Below, one piece after another: positions 6,035 to 14,938 of a stretch of DNA of 64,000 nucleotides (its first letter is position 1; every line of letters begins with the position of its first letter). A program made the position numbers and the translations under genes. The stretch is from Roseomonas sp. CECT 9278 (GTDB taxonomy: Bacteria; Pseudomonadota; Alphaproteobacteria; Acetobacterales; Acetobacteraceae): the NCBI RefSeq assembly GCF_918698155.1, contig NZ_CAKKLX010000006.1:62001-126000 (forward strand), read 5' to 3'. The notes under the pieces are model-generated. The model was not told the DNA's origin. It did not search any database and saw only the letters and a list, made by a program, of their open reading frames with translations.

Positions 6035-7705
6035 TCAGCGAACGAGAGCGGTGAAGCCGTTGGTGATCGGATACCGCCGGTCGCGGCCAAACGCGCGTGC
6101 GGTGATCTTCACCCCCGGCGGCGCCTGGCGGCGCTTGTACTCGGCGCGGTCCAGCAGCTTCCACACGCGCAGCACCAACGCGCGGTCATGGCCGTCGGCC
6201 ACCAGCGCATCGACGGATTTCTCGCCCTCGATCAGCCCTTCCAGGATGGCGTCCAGCACCTCATAGGGCGGCAGGCTGTCCTGGTCCTTCTGGTCGGGGC
6301 GCAGTTCGGCGGACGGCGGCTTGGTGATGACGCGATCTGGCATCACCAGCCCGGCGGGGCCAAGCCCGCCTGCCGGCACATGCGCGTTGCGCCAACGGCA
6401 CAGCGCGAAGACCATGGTCTTGTAGACATCCTTCAGCACCGAATAGCCGCCCGCCATGTCGCCATAGATGGTGGCGTAGCCGGTGCTCATCTCGGACTTG
6501 TTGCCGGTGGTCAGCAGCATCGATCCGAACTTGTTCGACAGCGCCATCAGCGTGACGCCGCGGATGCGCGACTGGATGTTTTCCTCGGTGATGTCGGCCG
6601 GACGGTTGCCGAAGGCCGGCGCCAGCATGGCCCCGAAGGCCTCCATCGCCGGGCCGATGCCGATGGTGTCGTAGCGGATGCCGAGCAGGCGGGCGCATTC
6701 CGCCGCGTCCTCCAGGCTGTCGGCGCTGGTATAGGGCGATGGCATCATCACCGCATGGACGCGGTCCGCCCCCAGCGCATCGACCGCCACAGCGGCCGAG
6801 ATGGCAGAATCGATGCCGCCGGACAGCCCCAGCACCACGCCGGGAAAGCCGTTCTTGTTCACATAGTCCCGCAGGCCGAGTGTCATCGCGCCATAGACCT
6901 GCCCGAGGCTATCGGGCGTGCGCGTGATCTCGCCCGGCGTGCAGACCAGGCGATCGCCCTCGCGCCGCCATTCGGTCACTACCACGCGTTCCTCAAACAT
7001 CGGCAGCAGCTGCGCCAGCGACCGGTCGGGGTTCAGCACGAAGGACGCGCCGTCGAACACGATCTCGTCCTGCGCGCCCACCTGGCCGAGGAAGACGAAG
7101 GGCAGCCCGGTCTCGACCACGCGCGAGACCGCCAGCGGCAGGCGCTGGCAGTCGTGCTTGTCGGCTTCGAAGGGGGAACCGTTGACCGAGAGCAGGATCT
7201 CGGCGCCGGTCTCGCACAGCGTCTCCGCCACGGTCGGCAGCCACCAATCCTCGCAGACCATCAGCCCGATCCGGAAGCCTCGGAAGGGAACGGGGCCGGG
7301 CACCGGGCCGGCGTCGAACACACGCTTTTCGTCGAACACGCCGTAGTTGGGCAGTTCGTGCTTGGCGCGGCGCGCGGCGATCCGTCCGCCATCGAGCAGG
7401 AAGGCGGCGTTGAACAGCTTCCCGCCATCCTGCCAGGGGCCGCCGACGATCAGTCCCGGCCCGCCATCCGCGGTCTCGGCGGCCAGTTCGGCGATGACCT
7501 CCGCGCAGGCGGCGACATAGGCCGGCTTGCGGACCAGGTCCTCGGGCAGATACCCGCCCACCGAGAATTCCGGCGTGACCACCAGGTCGGCGCCCAGCCG
7601 CGCCCCCTCGGCCCGCGCGGCGCGGATGCGGTCGGCATTGGCGCGCAGCGCGCCCACATGCGTGGTGTTGATCTGCGCGAGGGCGATCTTCAGCGTGTCG
7701 GCCAT
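6035..7705 (-). CDS. nadE: Glutamine-dependent NAD+ synthetase
   Basis: A 556-residue enzyme that amidates nicotinic acid adenine dinucleotide to NAD using glutamine and ATP, the last step of NAD synthesis. The N-terminal carbon-nitrogen hydrolase (glutaminase) domain covers residues ~1-265, with catalytic Cys in VCEDWW near residue 150 and a conserved KHELPNYGVFDEKR Lys. The C-terminal synthetase domain (~270-556) carries the ATP pyrophosphatase P-loop SGGIDSA near residue 294. The length matches two-domain NadE. The start MADTLKIALAQIN at 7705 lacks a good ribosome site, but the family N-terminus fits. The EamA transporter ends 35 bp upstream on the same strand and pncB lies beyond it, suggesting one NAD-related transcription unit. 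Confidence 0.95.
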   Translation of the reverse strand: MADTLKIALAQINTTHVGALRANADRIRAARAEGARLGADLVVTPEFSVGGYLPEDLVRKPAYVAACAEVIAELAAETADGGPGLIVGGPWQDGGKLFNAAFLLDGGRIAARRAKHELPNYGVFDEKRVFDAGPVPGPVPFRGFRIGLMVCEDWWLPTVAETLCETGAEILLSVNGSPFEADKHDCQRLPLAVSRVVETGLPFVFLGQVGAQDEIVFDGASFVLNPDRSLAQLLPMFEERVVVTEWRREGDRLVCTPGEITRTPDSLGQVYGAMTLGLRDYVNKNGFPGVVLGLSGGIDSAISAAVAVDALGADRVHAVMMPSPYTSADSLEDAAECARLLGIRYDTIGIGPAMEAFGAMLAPAFGNRPADITEENIQSRIRGVTLMALSNKFGSMLLTTGNKSEMSTGYATIYGDMAGGYSVLKDVYKTMVFALCRWRNAHVPAGGLGPAGLVMPDRVITKPPSAELRPDQKDQDSLPPYEVLDAILEGLIEGEKSVDALVADGHDRALVLRVWKLLDRAEYKRRQAPPGVKITARAFGRDRRYPITNGFTALVR

Positions 7706-7740
7706 GATGGCGGATAGATAGAGCAACCCGCGCGCCCGCG

Positions 7741-8571
7741 TCAGGGGGGACGCCGCCCGATCCCCACCAACATGCCGGCCGAGACCATCAGCACCGCCAG
7801 GATGCCGACCGGCGGCAGCACCTCCCCCAGCAGCGGCCAGGCGGTCAGCGCGACCAGGGCGGGCACCGCCGCGCCGATCATGGTCGTCGCGGTCGGCCCC
7901 AGCGCCGCGACCGATCGCGTGTAGAGGATGCCCGCCAGCACCGAGGCCCCTGCCCCCTGGAACGCCGCCTGCGTCAGGATCACCGTCCAGGATGCCTGCG
8001 CCAGGCCCGAGGGCAGGAACAACCACCAGATCGGCAGGAAGATCGGTGCGGCCAGCAGCCCGATCGCGATGGTGGTATCGAGCGCCGGCAATGCCCAGCG
8101 TTGCACGAGCAGCGTATAGACCGCCCAGCTCGACACCGCCGCCAGGAACAGCAGGTCGCCCCGCCAGGCACCCTCCCAGGCGCCGCTCGTGGTCCAGGCC
8201 AGCAACACGCTGCCCAGGCAGATGACGCCGAGCCCCGCCACCCGCCGCAGCGTCAGCCGCGACTGACCGAGCGCGGCGCCGAGCAGCGCGGTGACGGCAG
8301 GCAGGCCAGCCGCCATCACCGTCGCGCCATGCGCTGCCGGCGCCAGCTGGTACCCGGCATAGGCGCAGAGCGGGAAGCCAAAGCCGGCGAAGACCAGCAC
8401 CGCCGGCAGCCGGCGCGGCGCGATCCGCGGCCGGCCATGCAGGGCCAGCAGCGGCAGCACGCAGACGAAGGCGCCGAGGTAGCGCAGCATCGCCACATCC
8501 CAGGGCGTCAGCCCGTCGCGGACGATGAAGCGCGAGACCAGGTGGAAGCTCGCCCAGACCAGCAGCAGCAA
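7741..8571 (-). CDS. EamA/DMT-family inner membrane transporter
   Basis: A ~276-residue polytopic membrane protein of the drug/metabolite transporter superfamily. Ten hydrophobic segments fall into two EamA repeats (~1-125 and ~135-270), the second ending in a typical LLGEVLPPVGILAVLMVSAGMLV helix pair. The only canonical start in the frame is TTG at 8571; an in-frame TGA about 60 bases upstream bounds it, so the N-terminus is uncertain by up to ~20 residues. It lies between pncB and nadE in the same direction. Import or export of a pyridine precursor is therefore an attractive guess, but the family transports many substrates and nothing in the sequence fixes it. Confidence 0.85.
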   Translation of the reverse strand: MLLLVWASFHLVSRFIVRDGLTPWDVAMLRYLGAFVCVLPLLALHGRPRIAPRRLPAVLVFAGFGFPLCAYAGYQLAPAAHGATVMAAGLPAVTALLGAALGQSRLTLRRVAGLGVICLGSVLLAWTTSGAWEGAWRGDLLFLAAVSSWAVYTLLVQRWALPALDTTIAIGLLAAPIFLPIWWLFLPSGLAQASWTVILTQAAFQGAGASVLAGILYTRSVAALGPTATTMIGAAVPALVALTAWPLLGEVLPPVGILAVLMVSAGMLVGIGRRPP

Positions 8572-8705
8572 CCCGGCGCAGAGCCAGCCGATGCGCCGTT
8601 CGCGCGCGCTGTCGGTCTGGCTTGGCGAGGTTCAGCCCTCGACGCGCGGGCCGGCTGGGGCGACGGATGCGCCGCAGGGCGCCGGCCCGGCGCGGCGCAC
8701 CACCC

Positions 8706-9944
8706 TCATGCGTGGCCGCCGTTCTTCCGCCGCGCCTCGCCATGGCGCAGCAGGAACTCGCGGCCGACCTTCACGCGCGCGGCGCCGTCATAGTCGACGA
8801 TGTCGGCGGTGGCGTAGGTCTCGCTCCAGACATCGGGAATGAAGGACCCGGTGCCGACCACGTCGATCGGCGCGCGGGCCTCGTGCATGACGCGGCACTT
8901 GCCCACGCCGAAGCCGGAGGAGGCGACGATCCGCACCTTGGGGAAGCCCGCTTCGTCCAGCGCCTCGCGCATCCGCCACACCGCAGCGGCGGAGACACCG
9001 GTGCCGACCAGGTGCCGCAGCTCCGTCTCGCTGCGGTAGCGGCGGATCGCACCGGGCGCGTGGCGTTCCAGCACGGCGTAGGATTCCGCCGGGTCGAGCC
9101 CTTCCAGGAACCGCCCGCCATGGGTGTCGAGCCGCATCGCGAGCCGGCCTTCCGCGGCGAGCGCGGGAAAACGGTGCGCCACCGCGAGCCCGTCGGTCAC
9201 CTCCCGCCCGAAGTAATCCACCAGCACCGTCAAGGCCTCGGTCGGGAAGGCCTCGTGGAACATCTCGGCGGCCCGCACGGTGGACCCGGCATAGCCGATC
9301 AGCGCATGCGGCATGGTACCGCGCCCGGCATTCTGGCCGAACCAGTGCGCGGTGGCGTCGTTGGCATTGCCGATGAAGCCGCGGGCGCCCTCGGCCTGGG
9401 CCGCGCGGGACCCGACGGCGGCGGCATAGGCCATCATCTCCTGCATCTCGGCGCCGGCGCAGTGCCGCGCCTCCATGGCCAGGAACGCCACGCCCGGCAG
9501 TTCCAGGCACATCTGGTAGGCGTTGTGCGCGGCGACGCAGGCCGCGCCCAGCTTCTGCAGCAGGATGGTCTCGAGGTCCGCCAGCGCCACGAAGGACCCG
9601 GTCACATACAGCAGCGGGTCGCCCGCGCCGACCCACTGCCCTTCCTCGTGCATCAATTCGATGTCGATGTCGGCGCCGCGCGCCTTGGCCACCGCGCGCA
9701 GCCAATCCAGCATCAGCCGTGGTGCGGAGACCACCGGCCGGCGCAGGAACACCGCATAGGTCACGCGCGCATCGCCGAAGCGCTGCACGATCGCCTTGGT
9801 GCGGTTGAAGTAGGAATCGGTCCGCGCGGCGATCACCGCATCGGCGGTATCGGCCGCCGGCGCATCGGGCGCCGCGCGCCGCGGCACCCCGGTGGCCAGC
9901 GCGGCACCGAGCGGGGTGCCGCCCAGCGGTGGCGGCTTGTTCAC
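8706..9944 (-). CDS. pncB: Nicotinate phosphoribosyltransferase
   Basis: A 412-residue type II phosphoribosyltransferase that joins nicotinate to PRPP to give nicotinate mononucleotide (Preiss-Handler salvage). Family features are [11 protein letters not shown] near the N-terminus, the MEARHCAG and [12 protein letters not shown] segments in the middle, the substrate-loop DTHGGRF, and the phosphate-binding [13 protein letters not shown] near residue 340. The start is a GTG at 9944 that overlaps the stop of the upstream DAHP synthase gene (GTGA), so the two are translationally coupled despite unrelated pathways. With nadE downstream it supplies the NAD branch. A nicotinamide variant is less likely given the sequence. 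Confidence 0.85.
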   Translation of the reverse strand: MNKPPPLGGTPLGAALATGVPRRAAPDAPAADTADAVIAARTDSYFNRTKAIVQRFGDARVTYAVFLRRPVVSAPRLMLDWLRAVAKARGADIDIELMHEEGQWVGAGDPLLYVTGSFVALADLETILLQKLGAACVAAHNAYQMCLELPGVAFLAMEARHCAGAEMQEMMAYAAAVGSRAAQAEGARGFIGNANDATAHWFGQNAGRGTMPHALIGYAGSTVRAAEMFHEAFPTEALTVLVDYFGREVTDGLAVAHRFPALAAEGRLAMRLDTHGGRFLEGLDPAESYAVLERHAPGAIRRYRSETELRHLVGTGVSAAAVWRMREALDEAGFPKVRIVASSGFGVGKCRVMHEARAPIDVVGTGSFIPDVWSETYATADIVDYDGAARVKVGREFLLRHGEARRKNGGHA

Positions 9945-11320
9945 TGCGCGGCCTGGGCCGGCGCCGCCTGCCCGGCCGACCTGCGCGCCTTCAATTCCTC
10001 CGCGATCAGGAAGGCCAGTTCCAGCGACTGCTCGGCATTCAGCCGCGGGTCGCAGAAGGTCGCGTAGTTGGCGGACAGGTCGGTCTCGGACAGCCGGTGC
10101 GCACCGCCCAGGCATTCGGTCACGTCGGAGCCGGTCATCTCGACATGCACGCCGCCGGCGATGGTGCCCTCGGCCTCGTGCACGTCGAAGAAGCCGCGCA
10201 CCTCTGCCAGGATGGAATCGAAGACGCGGGTCTTGTAGCCGGCGACCGTCGTGGTGTTGCCGTGCATCGGGTCGCACAGCCAGGTGACGTTGCGCCCGGC
10301 CTTCTGGACCGCGCGCACCAGCGGCGCCAGCTTGGCCTCGACCTTGTCGTGACCCATGCGGGAGATCAGGGTCAGCCGGCCCTTCTCGTTCACCGGGTTC
10401 AGGATTTCGGTCAGGCGCACCAGCTCGTCCGCATCCATGGACGGGCCGACCTTCATGCCGATCGGGTTCTTCACGCCGCGCAGGAATTCCACATGCGCGC
10501 CGTCCGGCTGGCGGGTGCGGTCGCCGATCCACAGGAAGTGGGCCGAACAGGCATAGGCATCGCCGGTGGTGGAATCCACGCGGGTCAGCGCCTGCTCATA
10601 GGGCAGCAGCAGGCTTTCGTGGCTGGTGTAGAAATCCGTCTCGCGCACCTGCGGCAGGTCGGACATGCCACACGCCTGCATGAAGTTCAGCGTCTGGTCG
10701 ATGCGCGTGGCCAGGTCCGCATAGCGGCTGGCCAGCGGGCTGCGCTCGACGAAGCCGAGGTTCCAGCGGTGCACATGGTGCAGGTCCGCATACCCACCCG
10801 TCGCGAAGGCGCGCAGCAGGTTCATCGTGCCGGCCGACTGCATGTAGGCGAATTCCATGCGCGACGGGTCGGGGATGCGCGCCTCGGGCGTGAAGTCGGG
10901 GCCGTTGACGATGTCGCCACGATAGGATGGCAGGGAGACGCCGTTCTGGGTCTCAGTGTCGCTGCTGCGCGGCTTGGCGAACTGCCCCGCCATGCGCCCG
11001 AGCTTCACCACCGGCACCTGGCCGCCGAAGGTCAGCACCACGGCCATCTGCAGCAGCACGCGGAAGGTGTCGCGGATGACGTTGGCGGTGAAGTCGCCGA
11101 AGCTCTCGGCGCAGTCCCCGCCCTGCAGCACGAAGGCCTGTCCATCGCCGGCGCGCGCGAGCGCCGCCCGGAGGCGCCGGGCCTCGCCTGCAAAAACCAG
11201 CGGGGGAAATCGCGCGATCTTCCCTTCCATCGCGGCAAGCGCCGCCTGGTCCGGGTAGTCCGGCACCTGCCGGATCGGCATCGCCCGCCATGATTCGGGG
11301 CTCCAGCCTCGCGCGGTCAT
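9941..11320 (-). CDS. aroG: Class II 3-deoxy-7-phosphoheptulonate synthase
   Basis: A 459-residue plant-like (class II) DAHP synthase that condenses phosphoenolpyruvate and erythrose 4-phosphate, the first step of the shikimate pathway. Class II marks are the [12 protein letters not shown] metal-site motif near residue 65, the RSSDTET loop, [12 protein letters not shown], the KVGPSMD segment and the CDPMHGNT motif near residue 330. GGAGGAGAG 10-18 bases upstream supports the ATG at 11320. It is the first gene of a leftward unit with pncB overlapping its end. The upstream gap to the divergent serine hydrolase (11321-11427) holds no obvious attenuator peptide with repeated Trp, Phe or Tyr codons. 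Confidence 0.92.
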   Translation of the reverse strand: MTARGWSPESWRAMPIRQVPDYPDQAALAAMEGKIARFPPLVFAGEARRLRAALARAGDGQAFVLQGGDCAESFGDFTANVIRDTFRVLLQMAVVLTFGGQVPVVKLGRMAGQFAKPRSSDTETQNGVSLPSYRGDIVNGPDFTPEARIPDPSRMEFAYMQSAGTMNLLRAFATGGYADLHHVHRWNLGFVERSPLASRYADLATRIDQTLNFMQACGMSDLPQVRETDFYTSHESLLLPYEQALTRVDSTTGDAYACSAHFLWIGDRTRQPDGAHVEFLRGVKNPIGMKVGPSMDADELVRLTEILNPVNEKGRLTLISRMGHDKVEAKLAPLVRAVQKAGRNVTWLCDPMHGNTTTVAGYKTRVFDSILAEVRGFFDVHEAEGTIAGGVHVEMTGSDVTECLGGAHRLSETDLSANYATFCDPRLNAEQSLELAFLIAEELKARRSAGQAAPAQAAQ

Positions 11321-11427
11321 TGTCTGGCACTCTCCTCCATGAAAGCCCGCCACCTTAGCCGCGCGGCCGGGGATGGGGGAAGTGCGGCGTCCGTGCGAGG
11401 CTTGCGGGGCCGCCATGAGAGGACGCC

Positions 11428-12594
11428 ATGGACCACAACGACGCTGTCGCAATCCTGATGCAGGGGGCCGTGCAGGCCGGCGAGATCCCGGGGGTGGTGG
11501 TCGCCGCCGGCGGGCGGGACGAAGCGGGCTTCGTCGCCGGGTATGGCCTCCGCCGGCTGGGCACGGACGATGCCATGGCAGGGGATACGGTGTTCTGGAT
11601 CGCCTCCATGACCAAGGCGATCACCGCGACCGCGGCGATGCGCCTGGTCGAGGCCGGGCGGCTGTCGCTCGATGCCCCGGCGGCGGAGGTGCTGCCGGCG
11701 CTCGGCGCCGTGCAGGTGCTGGAGGGCTTCGACGCCGCCGGCCAGCCGGTGCTGCGCGCGCCCCGGCGCCCGGTCACGCTGCGGCACCTGCTGACCCATA
11801 CCTCCGGCTTCGCCTACGACATGTGGAGCGCGGAGATCCTGCGCTTCCGCAAGGCCACCGGCACGCCATCCATGAGCACCTGCCGCAACGCCGCACTGAA
11901 CCTGCCGCTGCTGTTCGACCCCGGCGAGGGCTGGCACTACGGCATCGGCCTCGACTGGGCGGGCAAGATGGTCGAGGCGGTGACCGGCCAGCGGCTCGGC
12001 ACGCATATGGCGGAGACCATCTTTGGCCCGCTCGGCATGACCGACACGGCCTTCAAGCTGCGACCCGACATGCGCGCCCGCCTGGCGGGCATGCATGTGC
12101 GCGCCGCCGATGGCGCCCTGGCGCCGATCCCCTTCGAGACCGAGCAGGACCCGGAATTCGATACCGGCGGCGGCGGGCTGTATTCCACCGCCGCCGACTA
12201 CATGGCCTTCGCGAGGATGATCCTGAATGGCGGGCGGCATGGGCGGGAGCGGTTGCTGAAGGCCACGACGGTCGCCGAGATGGCGCGCGACCAGATCGCG
12301 CCGCTATCGGTGCAGCCCATGGTCAGCGCGCTGCCCGCCGCAACCCATGACGCGGATTTCTTCCCCGGCCTGTCCTGCGGCTGGGGCCTGTCGTTCCTGG
12401 TCAACCGCGCGCAGTCGCCGCAGGGCCGCGCGGCGGGCGGGCTGGCCTGGGCGGGGCTGGGCAATACCTTCTACTGGATCGACCATGGGCGCGGCACGGC
12501 GGGGGTCTTCCTCAGCCAGATCCTGCCCTTCTTCGACGCCAAGGCGGTCGGCCTGTTCCGCGGCTTCGAGGCACGGATCAACGGCCTGGCGTGA
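11428..12594 (+). CDS. Serine hydrolase, class C beta-lactamase fold
   Basis: A 388-residue cytoplasmic-looking serine hydrolase of the beta-lactamase/EstB group. The nucleophile motif is SMTK (Ser60, Lys63), followed by [11 protein letters not shown] near residue 125 and [11 protein letters not shown] around 170, where the class C YxN tyrosine sits. Members are mostly esterases or peptidases, and true beta-lactam hydrolysis is not implied. No signal peptide is visible. It is monocistronic, divergent from the aroG unit and convergent with gor 24 bp away. A second, exported paralogue is at 38656. Confidence 0.85.
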   Translation: MDHNDAVAILMQGAVQAGEIPGVVVAAGGRDEAGFVAGYGLRRLGTDDAMAGDTVFWIASMTKAITATAAMRLVEAGRLSLDAPAAEVLPALGAVQVLEGFDAAGQPVLRAPRRPVTLRHLLTHTSGFAYDMWSAEILRFRKATGTPSMSTCRNAALNLPLLFDPGEGWHYGIGLDWAGKMVEAVTGQRLGTHMAETIFGPLGMTDTAFKLRPDMRARLAGMHVRAADGALAPIPFETEQDPEFDTGGGGLYSTAADYMAFARMILNGGRHGRERLLKATTVAEMARDQIAPLSVQPMVSALPAATHDADFFPGLSCGWGLSFLVNRAQSPQGRAAGGLAWAGLGNTFYWIDHGRGTAGVFLSQILPFFDAKAVGLFRGFEARINGLA

Positions 12595-12617
12595 GGCGCC
12601 GATGCGGCGGGCGGCGG

Positions 12618-13997
12618 CTACTGCGCCGCCTGAACCACGCCGGCCTCGCGCGTGCGGGTGCGCAGCGTGACGAATTCCTCGGCGGCGGTCGGGTGGATGC
12701 CGATGGTGCGGTCGAAATCCTGCTTCGTCGCGCCCATCGCGATGGCGATGCCGATGCCCTGCATGATCTCGGCGGAATCCTCGCCGAGCATATGTGCGCC
12801 CAGCACCTTCTGCGTGCGCTGGCAGACCACCAGCTTCATCAGCGTGCGCCGTCCTTCCCGCTTGCTGATGGTGTGGCGCATCGGCGTGAAGCGCGTGGCG
12901 TAGATGTCCACCGGGCCGATCCGCGCCGCGTCGGTCTCCGTCAGGCCGACCGTCGCGATGGGGGGCGACATGAACACGGCGGTGGGCACGTTCTCGTAGC
13001 TGGCGCGGCGCGGGTTGTTGCCGAACAGCGTATCGGCCAGGGCGTGGCCGACGGCGGTGGCCATCGGCGTCAGGTTCACCCGGTCGATCACATCGCCGAT
13101 GGCGTAGATGTGCGGCACCGATGTGCGGTGTTCGTCATCCACCGTGACCGCGCCCGCTTCGTTCGTCGCCACGCCGGCGGCGTCCAGGCCAAGCCCCGCG
13201 GTGTTCGGCGCGCGGCCGGTGCAGAAGAACACCGCATCGGCCTCGCGCATGAAGTTGTTGGACATTGACACCATCAGGTGGCCGTCGACCTCGGCGATGC
13301 GCGTCGGCGCGACATCGGGGTTCAGGCGCATGCCCTGCGCGGCCAGCGCCTCGGCGGCCGCGCCGCGGACATCCTCGTCGAAGCCGCGCAGCGGCAGGGG
13401 GGCGCGGTACATCAGGTCCACCTCGGAGCCCAGCCCCTGCAGGATTGTGGCGAATTCCACCGCGATGTAGCCCGCCCCGATGACGATGCTGCGCCTGGGC
13501 AGCGCCTTCAGCGTGAACAGGTCGTCCGAGACCAGGCCGAGCTCCGCGCCCGGGATGTCGAGGCGCAGCGGGGTGCCGCCGGTCGCGATGACGATGCGTT
13601 CCGCCGTGACGCGCTGGCCGCCGACATCGAGCGTGTGTGCGTCGATGAAGGTCGCGCGCGCATCGAAGGAGGTGACGCCCGCGCCCGCCAGCAGCTTGCC
13701 GTAGATGCCCGACAGGCGCGCGACCTCGGCATCGCGCGCGGCGGCAAGCTTGCCCCAGTCGTGGCCGGCGACCGTGATGTCCCAGCCGAAGGCCGCTGCA
13801 TCCTGCGCCCAGGCGCCGTATTCGGCGGCGTTCACCATGATCTTCTTGGGCACGCAGCCGACATTGACGCAGGTGCCGCCCCAGAAGCGTTGCTCGGCCA
13901 CCGCCACGCGCGCCCCGTGCCCCGCGGCAATGCGCCCGCAGCGCACGCCGGCCGAGCCGCCGCCGATGACAAAAAGGTCGAAATCATAGGCGGCCAT
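12618..13997 (-). CDS. gor: Glutathione-disulfide reductase
   Basis: A 459-residue FAD-dependent pyridine nucleotide-disulfide oxidoreductase that reduces oxidised glutathione with NADPH. The FAD Rossmann motif GGGSAG is at residues 12-17. The redox pair Cys43/Cys48 sits in GGTCVNVGCVPKK, the second nucleotide motif is GAGYIAVEF near residue 175, and the C-terminal dimer domain carries the active-site HPTAAEE. CGGAG seven bases upstream fixes the ATG at 13997. Mycothione or trypanothione reductases are related alternatives, but length and motifs fit Gor best. It is monocistronic. Confidence 0.92.
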   Translation of the reverse strand: MAAYDFDLFVIGGGSAGVRCGRIAAGHGARVAVAEQRFWGGTCVNVGCVPKKIMVNAAEYGAWAQDAAAFGWDITVAGHDWGKLAAARDAEVARLSGIYGKLLAGAGVTSFDARATFIDAHTLDVGGQRVTAERIVIATGGTPLRLDIPGAELGLVSDDLFTLKALPRRSIVIGAGYIAVEFATILQGLGSEVDLMYRAPLPLRGFDEDVRGAAAEALAAQGMRLNPDVAPTRIAEVDGHLMVSMSNNFMREADAVFFCTGRAPNTAGLGLDAAGVATNEAGAVTVDDEHRTSVPHIYAIGDVIDRVNLTPMATAVGHALADTLFGNNPRRASYENVPTAVFMSPPIATVGLTETDAARIGPVDIYATRFTPMRHTISKREGRRTLMKLVVCQRTQKVLGAHMLGEDSAEIMQGIGIAIAMGATKQDFDRTIGIHPTAAEEFVTLRTRTREAGVVQAAQ

Positions 13998-14152
13998 GGT
14001 GCGCTCCGTGTCTTGCAGGGCAGGATATCGGCAGGATGGGGCGGAAGGCCAATGGGGCGCCCGGCATGGCTGCCGCGCCAGGCGTGCGGACCGACACATT
14101 CGCGCCACGCCCTTTGGTTCAGACTGGCCCGACCATCGACCGGAGACCCACG

Positions 14153-14479
14153 ATGCGCCGCCTGCCCGCCCTTGCTGCCCTGATGGCCTTTGGCGCCGGG
14201 CCGGCGCTCGCCTGCGCCGTGCCGACCAGCATCGAGATCCGCAACGAGACGCGCCAGCCGGTACACCGCCTCTGGATCAGTGACGACACGCAGGCTGGCT
14301 GGACCGATCCGGGCGGGAACCGCCTTCCCCCGGCCGGGCTGGCGCCGGGGGCCTCGGTGACGCTGGCCATGCCGTCCTGCATGGGGCTCTATGTGCTGAC
14401 CGCCACCTTCGCCGACGGCACGCAGCAGCGCCACCCGGGCCTGGACGCGCGCCGCATCCGCGCGCTGTCGCTGCGCTGA
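14153..14479 (+). CDS. Small secreted protein, unknown function
   Basis: A 108-residue protein with a clear signal peptide (MRRLPALAALMAFGAGPALA, then CAVP). A Cys directly at the likely cleavage site raises a lipoprotein possibility, although the preceding residues (ALA) suit signal peptidase I. The mature part has a beta-rich look (IEIRNETRQPVHRLWIS) and a second Cys (MPSCMGLYV) that may bond with the first. CGGAG lies upstream of the ATG. It is divergent from gor and convergent with the MaoC gene four bases away. I do not recognise the family. Confidence 0.7.
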   Translation: MRRLPALAALMAFGAGPALACAVPTSIEIRNETRQPVHRLWISDDTQAGWTDPGGNRLPPAGLAPGASVTLAMPSCMGLYVLTATFADGTQQRHPGLDARRIRALSLR

Positions 14480-14482
14480 GGA

Positions 14483-14938
14483 TCAGCCGGCGGGCCGGCG
14501 CGGCACCACGATGCGGACGGTGAAGACCTGCACCTCCTCGCCATGCTGGTTCAGGGTGCGGTTGCGCGTCAGCACCGCGCCGCGGTCGGGGCGGGAGCGG
14601 GACGGCAGCACCTCCAGCACCTCGATGTCGACGCTCAGCCGGTCGCCCGGCCGCGTCGGGCGCGGCCATTGCAGGTCACCGCCGCCGCCGATGATGCCGC
14701 CGGCGATGGTGCCCATCGCCTCGGTCACCAGGCGCATGGTCATGGCCGCCGTGTGCCAGCCGCTGGCGGCATGGCCCTGGAACAGCGGATGCGCCTTCGC
14801 GGCCTCGGGATCGGTGTGGAAGGGCTGCGGGTCGTAGCGGCGGGCGAAGTCGATGACCTCGGCCGCGTCCACCGTGACCGGGCCGGCGGTGAAGCGCCGG
14901 CCCGGGGTGAAGTCCTCGAGGTAGAGCGCCTCGTTCAC
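14483..14938 (-). CDS. MaoC-like dehydratase domain protein
   Basis: A 151-residue single hot-dog-fold protein of the MaoC/(R)-enoyl-CoA hydratase group. It shows the motif FARRYDPQPFHTDPEAA (catalytic Asp and His of the hydratase 2 motif, about residues 31-47), then FQGHAASGWHTAAM. Such enzymes hydrate enoyl-CoA thioesters. The start is GTG at 14938, overlapping the gabD stop as GTGA, so it is co-translated with the aldehyde dehydrogenase. Its real substrate is unknown; the pairing suggests degradation of a short acid through a CoA ester or a semialdehyde. Confidence 0.85.
   Translation of the reverse strand: MNEALYLEDFTPGRRFTAGPVTVDAAEVIDFARRYDPQPFHTDPEAAKAHPLFQGHAASGWHTAAMTMRLVTEAMGTIAGGIIGGGGDLQWPRPTRPGDRLSVDIEVLEVLPSRSRPDRGAVLTRNRTLNQHGEEVQVFTVRIVVPRRPAG

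Noticed and set aside
5981-10067. Open frames of 480-580 codons antisense to nadE and pncB
   Set aside because: They mirror highly conserved enzymes on the other strand; long antisense frames are expected at this base composition and their translations are His/Arg/Gln-rich without any family motif.
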